Below, in pieces: positions 8,458 to 16,108 of a stretch of DNA of 33,298 nt (its first letter is position 1; each line of letters opens with the position of its first letter). Origin of the DNA: JBFMGS01 sp040752635 (GTDB taxonomy: Bacteria > Bacillota > SHA-98 > UBA4971); contig JBFMGS010000023.1 of NCBI GenBank assembly GCA_040752635.1, positions 1 to 33,298 on the forward strand. Reading direction: 5' to 3'. The notes under the pieces were generated by a model. That model did not search any database, was not told where the DNA came from, and worked only from the letters and a program-made list of their open reading frames with translations. The position numbers were made by a program, and so were the translations under genes.

Positions 8458-10248
8458 TCAGGACATCCCCGTTGACGTCGCGACCTGCCGTGCAGCCGCT
8501 GCGGGGATGTAGAGCCGGCTGTAGTATTCCTCGATCATGCGGCGCGAGGAGAACCTCTCGCTCACTGACGCTATACTCTCCCTCATCATTTCCACCCATT
8601 TGGCCCTGTTCTCGTAGTATGTGGGCAGCACCTCTTGGAGGAGCACCCGGTAAAGGGCGTCCAGGTCGTGGTCGTCCTGGCCGGGACCCTCGTATCCATC
8701 GCCGAACTGCCAGCCGTTTACTCCGTGCTGGCAGGCCTCGGGCCACCAGCCGTCCAGGATGCTCAGGTTGAGCACGCCGTTCATGGCGGCTTTCATGCCC
8801 GATGTGCCGCTTGCCTCGAGCGGTCGCATGGGGTTATTGAGCCACACGTCGCACCCGCGCGTCATGAGCCGCCCGATCTCCATGTCATAGTCCGGCAGGA
8901 ACACCACGCTCTTGGGGTAGCGTTTTGTCATGCTCACGAGCTTGGCGACGATATCCTTGCCGGCGTCATCGAGAGGGTGGGCTTTCCCCGCGAAAACCAC
9001 CTGCAGCCTGCCGGTCCTGAGGTATGGCTCGATGACTTCCGGGCGGCGGAATATGAGGTCGCTCCGCTTGTAAGGCGCAGCCCGCCTCGCAAACCCCACC
9101 AGGATGCTGTCCTTGTCCAGCGCCACGCCGCACCTGGCTTCTATGGCCGCGAGGAAGGCCAGCTTCGCCCGCGTGTGTGCCGCCCACAGGTCGCCCCCAG
9201 AATCGTACGCCTTGCGTACGGCCTCGTCCTGCCACGTCCCGGGATGGACGCCGTTCGTTATGGCGATTATAGGCGCCCTGTCCTTTACGTCCTGCCACAT
9301 CCTGTTGGCGGTCACGCCGTGTAGCTGCGCCACAGCACTCGCTATCCGAGCCAGGCGCAGCCCGGCCACGGTCATGTTGAAGGGGTCGCCGCCGAGCTGG
9401 ACCATGTGCTCCCTCGAGAGGCCGTTGTAAGCGCCCATGTAACGCAGAAGCTCGTGCCTGTGGGCCTCGTTGCCCTCTTTTACCGGGGTATGCGTCGTGA
9501 AGACTATCTCCTGGCGCGTGGCGGCCAGAGCCTGGCCGAAGGACAGCCCCCTGTCGGCCATCTTCTCGCGAATGAGCTCTGTCCCGGCGAAAACCGCATG
9601 GCCCTCGTTGAAATGGTACACGTCCACGTCGATGCCGAGGGCACGAAGCGCTCTCACGCCGCCTATTCCGAGGACCATCTCCTGGGCGACGCGTTCCTCG
9701 CCGAACCACCCGTACAGTTGGCCCGTGATCCACCTGTCCTCGTTTCCCGGAACATTAGTGTCGAGAAGGTAGAGCGGCGCGTTTCCGTACCTGTCCGCCA
9801 TCCAGATCTTGCAGGTGACGTCGCGACCGCGTATCTTCACCGTCACAGACTTGCGGGTGTCTTTGAGAAAACCATACGAGTAGCGCGGATACGCATCAAA
9901 CGGCCGCCCGTCCTCGCCTATGATCTGCTTGCTGTATCCCTGTCGCCACAGGATGCCTATTCCTACGACAGGAAGGTTGAGATCGCATGCCGACTTCAGG
10001 TAGTCACCCGCAAGTATCCCGAGGCCGCCGGCGTAGGTCTTCAACTCTTCGTGCAGGCCGTATTCCATGCAAAAATAAGCTACTCTCGGCGGCTGCGTGG
10101 CGCTATCTGTGTACATGTTTTTCCCCCTCGCGTATTCTATGCTCCCCGGGAAGAGGTGTCCCATCGCCCGCGTCAGGAGTTGGCGCCCCGCGGTTATGAA
10201 AGCGCCCCGAAAGGGCTTAAGAAACGATCCTATCCGTTGCAGCAGCAT
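8458..10248 (-). CDS. glgP: Alpha-glucan (glycogen) phosphorylase, GT35
   Basis: Cytosolic PLP-dependent enzyme that releases glucose 1-phosphate from glycogen or maltodextrin with phosphate. It belongs to the short bacterial/archaeal alpha-glucan phosphorylase type. Seen: RVAYFCMEYGLHEELKTYAGGLG near the N-terminus, HFNEGH, THTPVKEGNE, and the PLP site GTSGMKAAMNG with the lysine at about residue 486 of 596. The ATG at 10248 (or the adjoining TTG at 10251) is preferred; AGAGGAGG lies 12-15 bases upstream. The frame is open to 10404, but those 52 extra residues are not family-like and have no ribosome binding site. A promoter lies at 10467-10495, giving a leader of roughly 200 bases. It would act against GlgA (19872) in a storage cycle and feed phosphoglucomutase. 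Confidence 0.92.
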   Translation of the reverse strand: MLLQRIGSFLKPFRGAFITAGRQLLTRAMGHLFPGSIEYARGKNMYTDSATQPPRVAYFCMEYGLHEELKTYAGGLGILAGDYLKSACDLNLPVVGIGILWRQGYSKQIIGEDGRPFDAYPRYSYGFLKDTRKSVTVKIRGRDVTCKIWMADRYGNAPLYLLDTNVPGNEDRWITGQLYGWFGEERVAQEMVLGIGGVRALRALGIDVDVYHFNEGHAVFAGTELIREKMADRGLSFGQALAATRQEIVFTTHTPVKEGNEAHRHELLRYMGAYNGLSREHMVQLGGDPFNMTVAGLRLARIASAVAQLHGVTANRMWQDVKDRAPIIAITNGVHPGTWQDEAVRKAYDSGGDLWAAHTRAKLAFLAAIEARCGVALDKDSILVGFARRAAPYKRSDLIFRRPEVIEPYLRTGRLQVVFAGKAHPLDDAGKDIVAKLVSMTKRYPKSVVFLPDYDMEIGRLMTRGCDVWLNNPMRPLEASGTSGMKAAMNGVLNLSILDGWWPEACQHGVNGWQFGDGYEGPGQDDHDLDALYRVLLQEVLPTYYENRAKWVEMMRESIASVSERFSSRRMIEEYYSRLYIPAAAARQVATSTGMS

Positions 10249-10427
10249 CAAGGTGCGATCAGGCCTCCTCTTTCCGATCTTCCGGAGGTCCACCGGGCGC
10301 AACCTTGGCCCCCAACAACGAAGAGAAGGACGCGCTCCCGACAAATGAAGGGACGGCATCTGGCCTCGCAGAGCCCTCTCCTTAGGGCAAGGGGTCTCGC
10401 CCATCGCCCATCAGGGTATGATCAGAC

Positions 10428-10462
10428 GGGCCCAGGTCTCACGTGGGCCCCGGTTCCACGTG
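10428..10462 (-). promoter_or_regulatory. Overlapping palindromes at the start of the glgP transcript
   Basis: GGGCCCA (10428-10434) pairs with TGGGCCC (10444-10450). CACGTGG (10440-10446) pairs with CCACGTG (10456-10462). The two share bases, so only one can form at a time. Both lie directly downstream of the predicted glgP start of transcription, suggesting an operator or a structured 5' end. Confidence 0.4.
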
Positions 10463-10466
10463 GTGC

Positions 10467-10495
10467 ATTATAGCGTAAGATCACGCTGACGGCAA
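10467..10495 (-). promoter_or_regulatory. Sigma-A promoter of glgP
   Basis: Read on the minus strand: -35 TTGCCG (10495-10490), a 17-base spacer and a perfect -10 TATAAT (10472-10467). It points towards glgP. Confidence 0.65.
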
Positions 10496-10550
10496 CCTCC
10501 AGAATACAACTCCCATAAATGGGGATAGCTCCCCACCTCCCGCAGGTAGC

Positions 10551-10567
10551 CCTCCATCTATTGGAGG
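10551..10567. repeat. Small hairpin in the glgP-GTPase divergent region
   Basis: CCTCCA (10551-10556) pairs with TGGAGG (10562-10567) around a five-base loop. It belongs to a 460-base divergent region with no recognised gene. The GGAGG arm followed by ATG at 10581 looks like a translation start, but that frame runs into the GTPase gene in another phase and encodes nothing recognisable. Confidence 0.35.
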
Positions 10568-10632
10568 TGCGGTGACAAGCATGACAGAAACGCGATGCAG
10601 AGTCGGCTGCCAGCTCAGAGAGTCGAAAACCA

Positions 10633-10661
10633 TGCACAAGGCGGTCTCCCCATGTTACAAT
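10633..10661 (+). promoter_or_regulatory. Likely promoter of the GTPase gene
   Basis: TGCACA (10633-10638), a 17-base spacer and TACAAT (10656-10661) form a moderate sigma-A match. It lies 50 bases before the GTPase ATG. Confidence 0.45.
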
Positions 10662-10710
10662 ACTAGGGGCTATGCCATTACTTATCTACTATTAGGACGA
10701 GTGAGAGCTG

Positions 10711-11688
10711 ATGCCTGCAAACCTGACGCCGCAGTATCTCGAAGCCGAACAGGCTTTCAAGGAAGCGAAGACAGTCCCGGAGAAAATCGCCGCGCTTGAG
10801 GAAATGCTCGCGCTCATCCCGAAACACAAGGGAACCGAGAAGCTTCAGGCCGACATAAAGAGGCGGCTGTCCAAGCTCCGTGAAGAAGGCGAGAAAAAGG
10901 CCAAGACAGGTCGGCAAGACCCGTTTCTCGTGGAGAAACACGGGGCAGGCCAGGTTGCGCTTGCAGGATTTCCCAACTCGGGCAAGTCCGCCCTTGTCGG
11001 GGCTTTGACGCGGGCCAAGGTCACCGTGGCGGATTACCCTTTCTCCACGGCCCTCCCTGTGGCTGGGATGATGCAGTTCGAAGATATCCTCATCCAGCTC
11101 GTTGACATGCCCCCCATGACCGAGGAGGGGCTTGGGCCGGGGCTCGCGGGCGCCCTGCGCAACGCCGACGCTCTATTGCTCGTTGTTGACGCTTCGTCCG
11201 ATGACTGCCTGGACCAGCTTGAAGGCATCCTCACCCACCTGCGCGAGAGAAGGGTCCTGCGGGATGAGGTGGTAGAAGGGGTGCACGCGCATACGCTCGA
11301 AGACTGCATGGTCGTGGCCACGAAAATCGATGCCCCGGACGCAGCGGAGAACCTGGAGATTCTCAAGGAGTACCTTCCCTCCGGGCTCGAATTTGTTGCA
11401 ACGTCGGCGGCGACCGGTGAAAACCTGGAGACCCTTCGGCGTCGCGTGTTTGACCTTCTGGGGGTCATCCGCATCTACACCAAGGTCCCGGGGAGACCGC
11501 CGGATATGGGCCAGCCCTTCATTCTCAAGAAAGGAAGCGCGGTCGTGGACATGGCGGCCGCAGTGCACCGCGACTTTCCATCGAAGCTGAAAAGCGCCCG
11601 GATCTGGGGATCCGCCAGGTTTGACGGGCAGTCTGTGCCCCGCGACTATGTCCTGCAGGACAAGGATATCGTGGAACTGCACGTCTAA
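10711..11688 (+). CDS. Obg/DRG-type GTPase with C-terminal TGS domain
   Basis: Translation-factor class GTP-binding protein, 325 residues, resembling the archaeal/eukaryal DRG family more than classical Obg because it has no Obg glycine-rich fold. An N-terminal helical, highly charged region spans about 1-70. The G domain follows, with G1 GFPNSGKS (86-93), G2/switch I around DYPFST, G3 DMPP in place of DxxG, and G4 TKID. The TGS domain, about 245-325, reads IRIYTKVPGRPPD and ends VLQDKDIVELHV. Such proteins bind RNA or ribosomes; the precise role is not established. The ATG at 10711 has only a weak GAGAG ahead of it. The next gene starts 57 bases after its stop, so co-transcription is likely. 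Confidence 0.88.
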   Translation: MPANLTPQYLEAEQAFKEAKTVPEKIAALEEMLALIPKHKGTEKLQADIKRRLSKLREEGEKKAKTGRQDPFLVEKHGAGQVALAGFPNSGKSALVGALTRAKVTVADYPFSTALPVAGMMQFEDILIQLVDMPPMTEEGLGPGLAGALRNADALLLVVDASSDDCLDQLEGILTHLRERRVLRDEVVEGVHAHTLEDCMVVATKIDAPDAAENLEILKEYLPSGLEFVATSAATGENLETLRRRVFDLLGVIRIYTKVPGRPPDMGQPFILKKGSAVVDMAAAVHRDFPSKLKSARIWGSARFDGQSVPRDYVLQDKDIVELHV

Positions 11689-11745
11689 AGCGAGGTGCGG
11701 CAACCCCGACCGATGCAAGATGATGCGATGGAGGGGGAGGTAGTA

Positions 11746-12561
11746 GTGGACGTCCAAGCGAAGGTGACCGAGCTCGCGGCATCGGCCGGGGGGGTCTTCG
11801 GCGTGGCTGCGAGGAGTCTGCACACAGGTGGTGAGATACTCCTCAACGAGGACGAGTCGTTCAACGCCGCAAGCGTCATCAAGGTTCCCATCATGGTCGA
11901 GGTGTTCAGGCAGGCTGAGGAAGGGAGGATCGACCTCGAAACCCGGATCGAGCTTGCCGACACCGACAAGGTCGGGGGGGCGGGGATCCTCAAGGTTCTA
12001 TCGCACGGCGTGAGCCTCCCGATCATCGATCTTGTGCGCCTCATGATAGTGGTGAGCGACAACACCGCGTCGAACCTCTTGATAGACCTCGTCGGAATGG
12101 ACCGGGTGAATCTGACCATGCGGGATCTCGGGTTCCCCGGGATAGTCCTGCGGCGCAAGTTCATGACCGTTCCCGTCGCGCGACCTACGCCCAACTCCGT
12201 CACTCCCCGCGACATGACCGGCCTTCTCGAGAAGATCGCCAGGGGCCGTGCGGTGTCGCAATGGGCGTGCGAGCAGATGGTCACCATCATGAAGCAGCAG
12301 CAGTACAACGACCTTATCCCGGCGCTTCTTCCTGTGTCGGGGGAGGAGGGCGAACTCCTGGCCGGGGAGGTGCCGCGAATGGAGATCGCCCACAAAACCG
12401 GGATGGTGTCTCGTGTACGCCATGATGCTGGCATCGTGTATGTCCCCGGCCACGATTACGTAATCACCATTCTTACCAGGGATCTTCCGCGACCGAGGGA
12501 TGGCGAAGAAGCTATCCGCCGCATTTCTCTTGAGGTCTACGAGCACTTCACTAGGGGTTAG
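11746..12561 (+). CDS. Beta-lactamase-fold serine hydrolase (class A-related)
   Basis: Serine hydrolase of the class A beta-lactamase/penicillin-binding fold, 271 residues. The three active-site motifs are present: SVIK (Ser43, Lys46), SDN (104-106) and KTG (217-219). The deacylation glutamate of true class A enzymes (ExxLN) is not evident; the corresponding stretch reads ARPTPNSVTP. Antibiotic hydrolysis is therefore unlikely, and an esterase or D,D-peptidase-like role is more plausible. There is no signal peptide with this start, so it may be cytosolic. GTG at 11746 is chosen because GGGGGAGG (11733-11740) sits 5 bases upstream. Upstream in-frame ATGs at 11713 and 11728 would put that sequence inside the gene. 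It is probably cotranscribed with the GTPase. Confidence 0.82.
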   Translation: MDVQAKVTELAASAGGVFGVAARSLHTGGEILLNEDESFNAASVIKVPIMVEVFRQAEEGRIDLETRIELADTDKVGGAGILKVLSHGVSLPIIDLVRLMIVVSDNTASNLLIDLVGMDRVNLTMRDLGFPGIVLRRKFMTVPVARPTPNSVTPRDMTGLLEKIARGRAVSQWACEQMVTIMKQQQYNDLIPALLPVSGEEGELLAGEVPRMEIAHKTGMVSRVRHDAGIVYVPGHDYVITILTRDLPRPRDGEEAIRRISLEVYEHFTRG

Positions 12562-12562
12562 T

Positions 12563-12613
12563 CTGGTGCGCAAAAGCAGTCGCTGCTCTGCCAGGTTGCT
12601 GGTGCTTGCATGA
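12563..12613 (+). repeat. Hairpin and repeat arm after the serine hydrolase
   Basis: CTGGTGC at 12563 is followed by AAAAGCAG, with AGCAG (12575-12579) pairing with CTGCT (12583-12587). The same CTGGTGC, AAAAGCAG, CTGC, TTGC order occurs after pflA at 28428-28473. Bases 12594-12613 (GGTTGCTGGTGCTTGCATGA) also resemble the left arm of the elements at 16943 and 31984, with two differences. It lies between convergent genes and may help end transcription. Confidence 0.4.
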
Positions 12614-12722
12614 AACTAGAAGCCTGGCTGTCACCCCAGAGGACGACACCCACGCCACGGGTAAGATCCCAAGACCACACATGGCATAGACTTCTCGAGG
12701 CCTACTTCACTTTTGCACCGGT

Positions 12723-13589
12723 TTACACCGGGTGGCATACGACTCCGATAATGCCCGGCCCACCGTGGACCGCGAGGGGGGCGCCGATGTCCGATACTAT
12801 GATTTCCCCGCAGTCGAGGACGGTCTTGAGTCGTTCGCGCAAGCGCTTTGCCTCGGCAAGGGCATTTCCGTGAACGACCGAGACCCTCACCCTGGAGTCC
12901 CGGGCGGCGTCTCTAGTCAGTTCAACCAGCCTTTCCAGGGCGGCCTGGTATGTCCTGACCCTGTCCACCACCTCGACAACCCCTTCCTTCACTGAGACCA
13001 GCGGCTTTATTGAAAGCAGAGAGGCAATGAGCGCCTGACCCTTGTGGATGCGCCCGCTCTTCAGGAGGTGTCTAACGGAGTTGATAACCGCGTAGGCACT
13101 GATGCGGGACCTCAATTCTGTCAGGATGCGGAGGATTTCCTCTTTAGTTTTCCCGCCTCGCACGGCTTCGGCTGCCGCGAGAACCATGAATCCAGTTCCC
13201 ATGGACGCTGACAGGGAATCGACTACTTCGATGTCAGCGTCGGGGAAACTCGCCTTTGCAAGGTTGGCAACCTGGTACGTGCCGCTGCCGGTGGAAGTTA
13301 TGTGGATCGATATTATGGTCTTGGCACGCTCGAGCAGCTTCCTGTAGATGGAGATGAACTCCGCCGGAGCAGGCTGCGAGGTGCATGGCACGTCCGGTCC
13401 ATTGAGCCTTTCGTAGAACTCCTCACGCGTGATGTCTATGCCGTCGCGGTACGTGTCGCTTCCGAACTGTATCCCGAGGGGCACGATGGTCACGTCGTAT
13501 TCTTCGATAAGCTCCTGTGGCAGGCTTGCACCGCTATCAGTCACGATTGCGATGTCGCTCTTCATGATGTCGCTCTTCATGCTCTTCAT
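12723..13589 (-). CDS. DegV family (fatty-acid-binding) protein
   Basis: Two-domain EDD-fold lipid-binding protein; in Firmicutes, homologues (FakB) present fatty acids to the kinase FakA. The gene context here gives no partner kinase. Seen: IAIVTDSGASLP at the N-terminus, VPLGIQFG, TSQPAPAEF, ISSTGSGTYQ-like IHITSTGSGTYQ, VVDSLSASMGTG, and LLSIKPLVSVKEG, all family landmarks. Length from the chosen start is 288 residues, normal for DegV. Three in-frame ATGs (13589, 13580, 13565) arise from a tandem 15-bp repeat. The first has a GGAAG seven bases upstream and is taken here. The frame is open to 13754 without family-like sequence. Confidence 0.88.
   Translation of the reverse strand: MKSMKSDIMKSDIAIVTDSGASLPQELIEEYDVTIVPLGIQFGSDTYRDGIDITREEFYERLNGPDVPCTSQPAPAEFISIYRKLLERAKTIISIHITSTGSGTYQVANLAKASFPDADIEVVDSLSASMGTGFMVLAAAEAVRGGKTKEEILRILTELRSRISAYAVINSVRHLLKSGRIHKGQALIASLLSIKPLVSVKEGVVEVVDRVRTYQAALERLVELTRDAARDSRVRVSVVHGNALAEAKRLRERLKTVLDCGEIIVSDIGAPLAVHGGPGIIGVVCHPV
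13563..13589 (-). repeat. Tandem duplication of the degV start region
   Basis: The unit ATGAAGAGCGACATC occurs twice in tandem on the minus strand, preceded by a partial copy ATGAAGAGC. The protein then begins MKS-MKSDI-MKSDI, offering three possible initiation codons. Confidence 0.7.
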
Positions 13590-13698
13590 AATGAACTTCC
13601 GCGTCGGGGCTGCTGATCCCAGCGGAACCGGACGCGGATTCCCTCCTTCCGGACCTGCCTTGCCGCCAAAGCATATGCCACAGGGCAGGAACCCATAC

Positions 13699-13728
13699 TT
13701 AACGGTCGAATATTCTACACTGTATACT
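13699..13728 (+). promoter_or_regulatory. Candidate promoter of the PIG-L/GH4 operon
   Basis: TTAACG (13699-13704), an 18-base spacer and TATACT (13723-13728) point to the deacetylase gene. The predicted transcription start falls at the palindrome at 13735-13750. Confidence 0.45.
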
Positions 13729-13734
13729 ATTAGA

Positions 13735-13750
13735 CGTTCGACGACGAACG
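13735..13750. promoter_or_regulatory. Palindrome at the PIG-L operon start of transcription
   Basis: CGTTCG (13735-13740) and CGAACG (13745-13750) are perfect inverted arms around ACGA. Position just after the -10 box suggests an operator for a repressor not encoded in this window, or for one of the regulators here. The arms resemble half-sites of LacI or TetR operators only in a general way. Confidence 0.4.
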
Positions 13751-13822
13751 CCAAAACCCTGCCCGGCTCCGACGTGCGGTCACAGTATCCGGGCGGACTC
13801 TTTCACTGTGGGGTGACCGTGT

Positions 13823-14566
13823 ATGCCTCTTAAAGATGTTCTGCCTGTGCCGAGTCTGGAAAGCGCGAGGAGCGTGTTGTGTATTCAACCCCACCCTGAT
13901 GACAACGAACTCGGCGCCGGCGGCACCATAGCTATGCTTGCAGACCGCGGAAGCAAGATCATGTACCTCACGGTAACCGACGGATCTCTGGGCACGCAGG
14001 ATCCTACGATGACCCCTGAGAAGTTCGCCAGAATCCGGTATGACGAGGCCAACCGGGCGGCCAGGCATCTCGGCGCCTCGGAGTTCTTGTGGCTTGGCCT
14101 GCGCGACGGCGACGTCCCTGAAGAAAGGGAACTTGCCCGAAGAATCCTGGGGGTAATAAGGAAGGTGAGGCCTGACGCGATCCTGGTGCCCGACCCGTGG
14201 CTTCCATACGAAGCTCACCGGGACCACCGGCTGACCGGCCTCGCTACCGCGAGCGCGTGTATACTGAGCGCGTTTCCTCACGTGAAGTCAGATCCTGAAG
14301 CGCCGCCCCACGGCGTGTCGATGGTCGGCTTCTACTGCACCACCAGGCCGAACACCTGGATAAATGTGGACGCGACCTGGCACAGGAAAATCGAGGCCGT
14401 CAAAATGCACGAGAGCCAGTTCAAGCAGGGGTGGGCTATGGTCTCAATGTACCTGGAGATGAAGGCGAGGGAGCTCGCAAAGGGGCGAGGATTTGTCCGC
14501 GCAGAGGCGCTCAAGGTCCTGCCGCCGATTCTTCTCCACTTCAACGTGGATGCGGAGGGGTTTTGA
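13823..14566 (+). CDS. PIG-L (LmbE-like) family deacetylase
   Basis: Zinc-dependent N-deacetylase of the PIG-L family, which removes acetyl groups from N-acetylglucosamine-type sugars. Seen: PHPDDNELG with the metal ligands His24 and Asp27, and AHRDH (131-135) with the further histidine ligand. The 247-residue length is normal. It is followed by a GH4 glycosidase whose ATG overlaps this stop by one base, so the two are translated together. The pair, plus a transporter remnant behind them, suggests use of a GlcNAc-containing disaccharide such as one from chitin or peptidoglycan. The substrate is an inference. The ATG at 13823 has a weak purine stretch (GTGGGGTGA) upstream. Confidence 0.87.
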   Translation: MPLKDVLPVPSLESARSVLCIQPHPDDNELGAGGTIAMLADRGSKIMYLTVTDGSLGTQDPTMTPEKFARIRYDEANRAARHLGASEFLWLGLRDGDVPEERELARRILGVIRKVRPDAILVPDPWLPYEAHRDHRLTGLATASACILSAFPHVKSDPEAPPHGVSMVGFYCTTRPNTWINVDATWHRKIEAVKMHESQFKQGWAMVSMYLEMKARELAKGRGFVRAEALKVLPPILLHFNVDAEGF

Positions 14567-15912
14567 TGCAAAACGCGATCAAGCTTGCAGTAATTGGTGG
14601 AGGCTCGAGCTACACGCCAGAACTCGTGGATGGCGTTATCCGCAAGGTGGACGAGCTTCCGGTAAAGCATGTCGCACTGGTAGACATCCCGGATGGACAG
14701 GAGAAGCAGGATGTCGTTGCCAACCTCGTGCGGCGGATGATCGAGCGGGCGGGGCTTGACATCGAGGTCAGTGCTACCCTGGAGAGGGACCGGGCGATTC
14801 GCGGGGCGGATTTCGTGGTCACTCAGTTTCGGGTCGGCGGGCTCTCCGCCCGCGCGCAAGATGAGCGCATCCCCCTGAGGTACAACGTGATCGGCCAGGA
14901 GACCACAGGCCCGGGGGGGTTTGCCAAAGCGCTCAGGACCGTTCCGGTAGCCCTCGAGATCGCTCGAGACGTCGAGCGGTTTGCCCCGAACGCATGGATC
15001 ATCAACTTTACGAATCCCTCCGGGATTGTGACCGAGGCTATAACCAGGTACACTCGAGCCCGCTGCATAGGTCTATGCAATGTCCCTATCGGTATACAAA
15101 GGGCCATAGCCGCGGGACTCGGGGTCAGCCCTCGAACAGTGAGAGTAGAATTCATCGGCCTCAATCACCTTAGTTGGGCCCGCAGGATAACCGTAAACGG
15201 AAAGGACGTAACCTCGAACGTTCTTGCGCATGACACTGTGAAGGCCCAATTCGAGCGCATGGGACCCCAGGGTGCGCGGGCCGACGGGCTCCTCGAGGCA
15301 TTGGGGATGGTACCCTCCTACTACCTGCGGTATTACTACTTCCACGACGTTATTGTTGAAGAACAAAAGAGGCAGGTCCAGGAGGGAAAGGGAACACGCG
15401 CAGAGCAGGTCATGGCGATCGAAAAAGAACTTTTCAAGAGGTACGCTGACCCGAACCTTTCCGAAAAGCCTCCTGAGCTTTCGCAGCGGGGCGGCGCGTG
15501 GTACTCTGAGGCCGCGCTGTCTGTCATCTCTGCCATTTACAACGATAAGGACGAAGTGCACGTGGTGAATGTGCCGTCCCGGGGGTGCGTCCCCGACCTG
15601 CCTCACGACGCGGTGGTAGAGGTTAACTGCCTGATAAACGGGAGAGGGGCTCACCCGATCCCCACCAGCCAATGGCCAGCGTCGGTAAGGGGGCTTGCCC
15701 AGCACGTGAAGGCCTACGAGCAGCTTACGGTTGAGGCGGCTGTTGAAGGCGACGAGCAGCTTGCATACCTTGCTCTCCTGAATCACCCGCTCGTGCCTGG
15801 CGCTTCTACTGCGTCCTCTCTCCTTGAGGACATCTTGCATGTCAACGTCCAATACCTGACGACTTTTCACGAATTCTTTCGAAGAAACAGGGGGCCGAAG
15901 AAGGATTCATGA
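14566..15912 (+). CDS. GH4 family glycosidase (6-phospho-beta-glucosidase type)
   Basis: NAD- and metal-dependent glycoside hydrolase of family 4, which works by oxidation at C3 and elimination. Residues 6-20 hold the Rossmann loop (LAVIGGGSSYTPELV). INFTNPSG follows, then the metal ligands Cys171 in CNVPIG and His201 in GLNHLSW. The CNVPI form is typical of the 6-phospho-beta-glucosidase branch rather than alpha-galactosidases. Length 448 is typical. The ATG at 14566 overlaps the previous stop and follows GCGGAGGGG. The frame is open from 14431, but the additional part lies inside the deacetylase gene. No phosphotransferase system is visible, so whether the natural substrate is phosphorylated is uncertain. 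Confidence 0.9.
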   Translation: MQNAIKLAVIGGGSSYTPELVDGVIRKVDELPVKHVALVDIPDGQEKQDVVANLVRRMIERAGLDIEVSATLERDRAIRGADFVVTQFRVGGLSARAQDERIPLRYNVIGQETTGPGGFAKALRTVPVALEIARDVERFAPNAWIINFTNPSGIVTEAITRYTRARCIGLCNVPIGIQRAIAAGLGVSPRTVRVEFIGLNHLSWARRITVNGKDVTSNVLAHDTVKAQFERMGPQGARADGLLEALGMVPSYYLRYYYFHDVIVEEQKRQVQEGKGTRAEQVMAIEKELFKRYADPNLSEKPPELSQRGGAWYSEAALSVISAIYNDKDEVHVVNVPSRGCVPDLPHDAVVEVNCLINGRGAHPIPTSQWPASVRGLAQHVKAYEQLTVEAAVEGDEQLAYLALLNHPLVPGASTASSLLEDILHVNVQYLTTFHEFFRRNRGPKKDS

Positions 15913-15913
15913 C

Positions 15914-16045
15914 GTTGGCGTTGAGCCTCTGAAGCACTGGTACACCGTGGTGTACCCGGGTGCGGCTATAGTGCTCTTTGTTCTTGCGTGGAACCTGATA
16001 GGTGACGCATTCAGGGACATCTTAGATCCGAAGATCCAGGCTTAG
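15914..16045 (+). pseudogene. C-terminal remnant of an OppC/DppC-type ABC permease
   Basis: Reading the frame that ends with TAG at 16043-16045 gives HWYTVVYPGAAIVLFVLAWN followed by LIGDAFRDILDPKIQA. This is the characteristic last membrane helix and GDxxRDxLDP tail of oligopeptide/dipeptide permease C subunits. The other 80-85 percent of the gene is absent: upstream sequence is the intact GH4 gene, whose stop is at 15910-15912. The frame has no start codon with a ribosome binding site. The simplest reading is a deletion that fused the end of the permease gene to the GH4 gene, losing the importer that once served this operon. Homology is by motif recognition only. Confidence 0.8.
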
Positions 16046-16108
16046 TTGTTCTAGCCAACTCTGTCCGCGGGGGCTGGGGACTGGGTCCTTCAAGCTGCCG
16101 GCAGACTT

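Noticed and set aside
10249..10404. Longer N-terminus for glgP
   Set aside because: The 52 added residues are arginine/proline rich and unlike the family, and no ribosome binding site precedes ATG at 10404.
9406..10473. Long open frame (355 codons) on the plus strand, antisense to glgP
   Set aside because: The translation resembles no protein family, while the opposite strand encodes a clear glucan phosphorylase. Long antisense frames are common in GC-rich DNA.
10572..10799. Small frame after a GGAGGTG sequence, possible leader peptide
   Set aside because: The arm belongs to a hairpin, the product is not recognisable, and the frame runs far into the GTPase gene in another phase.
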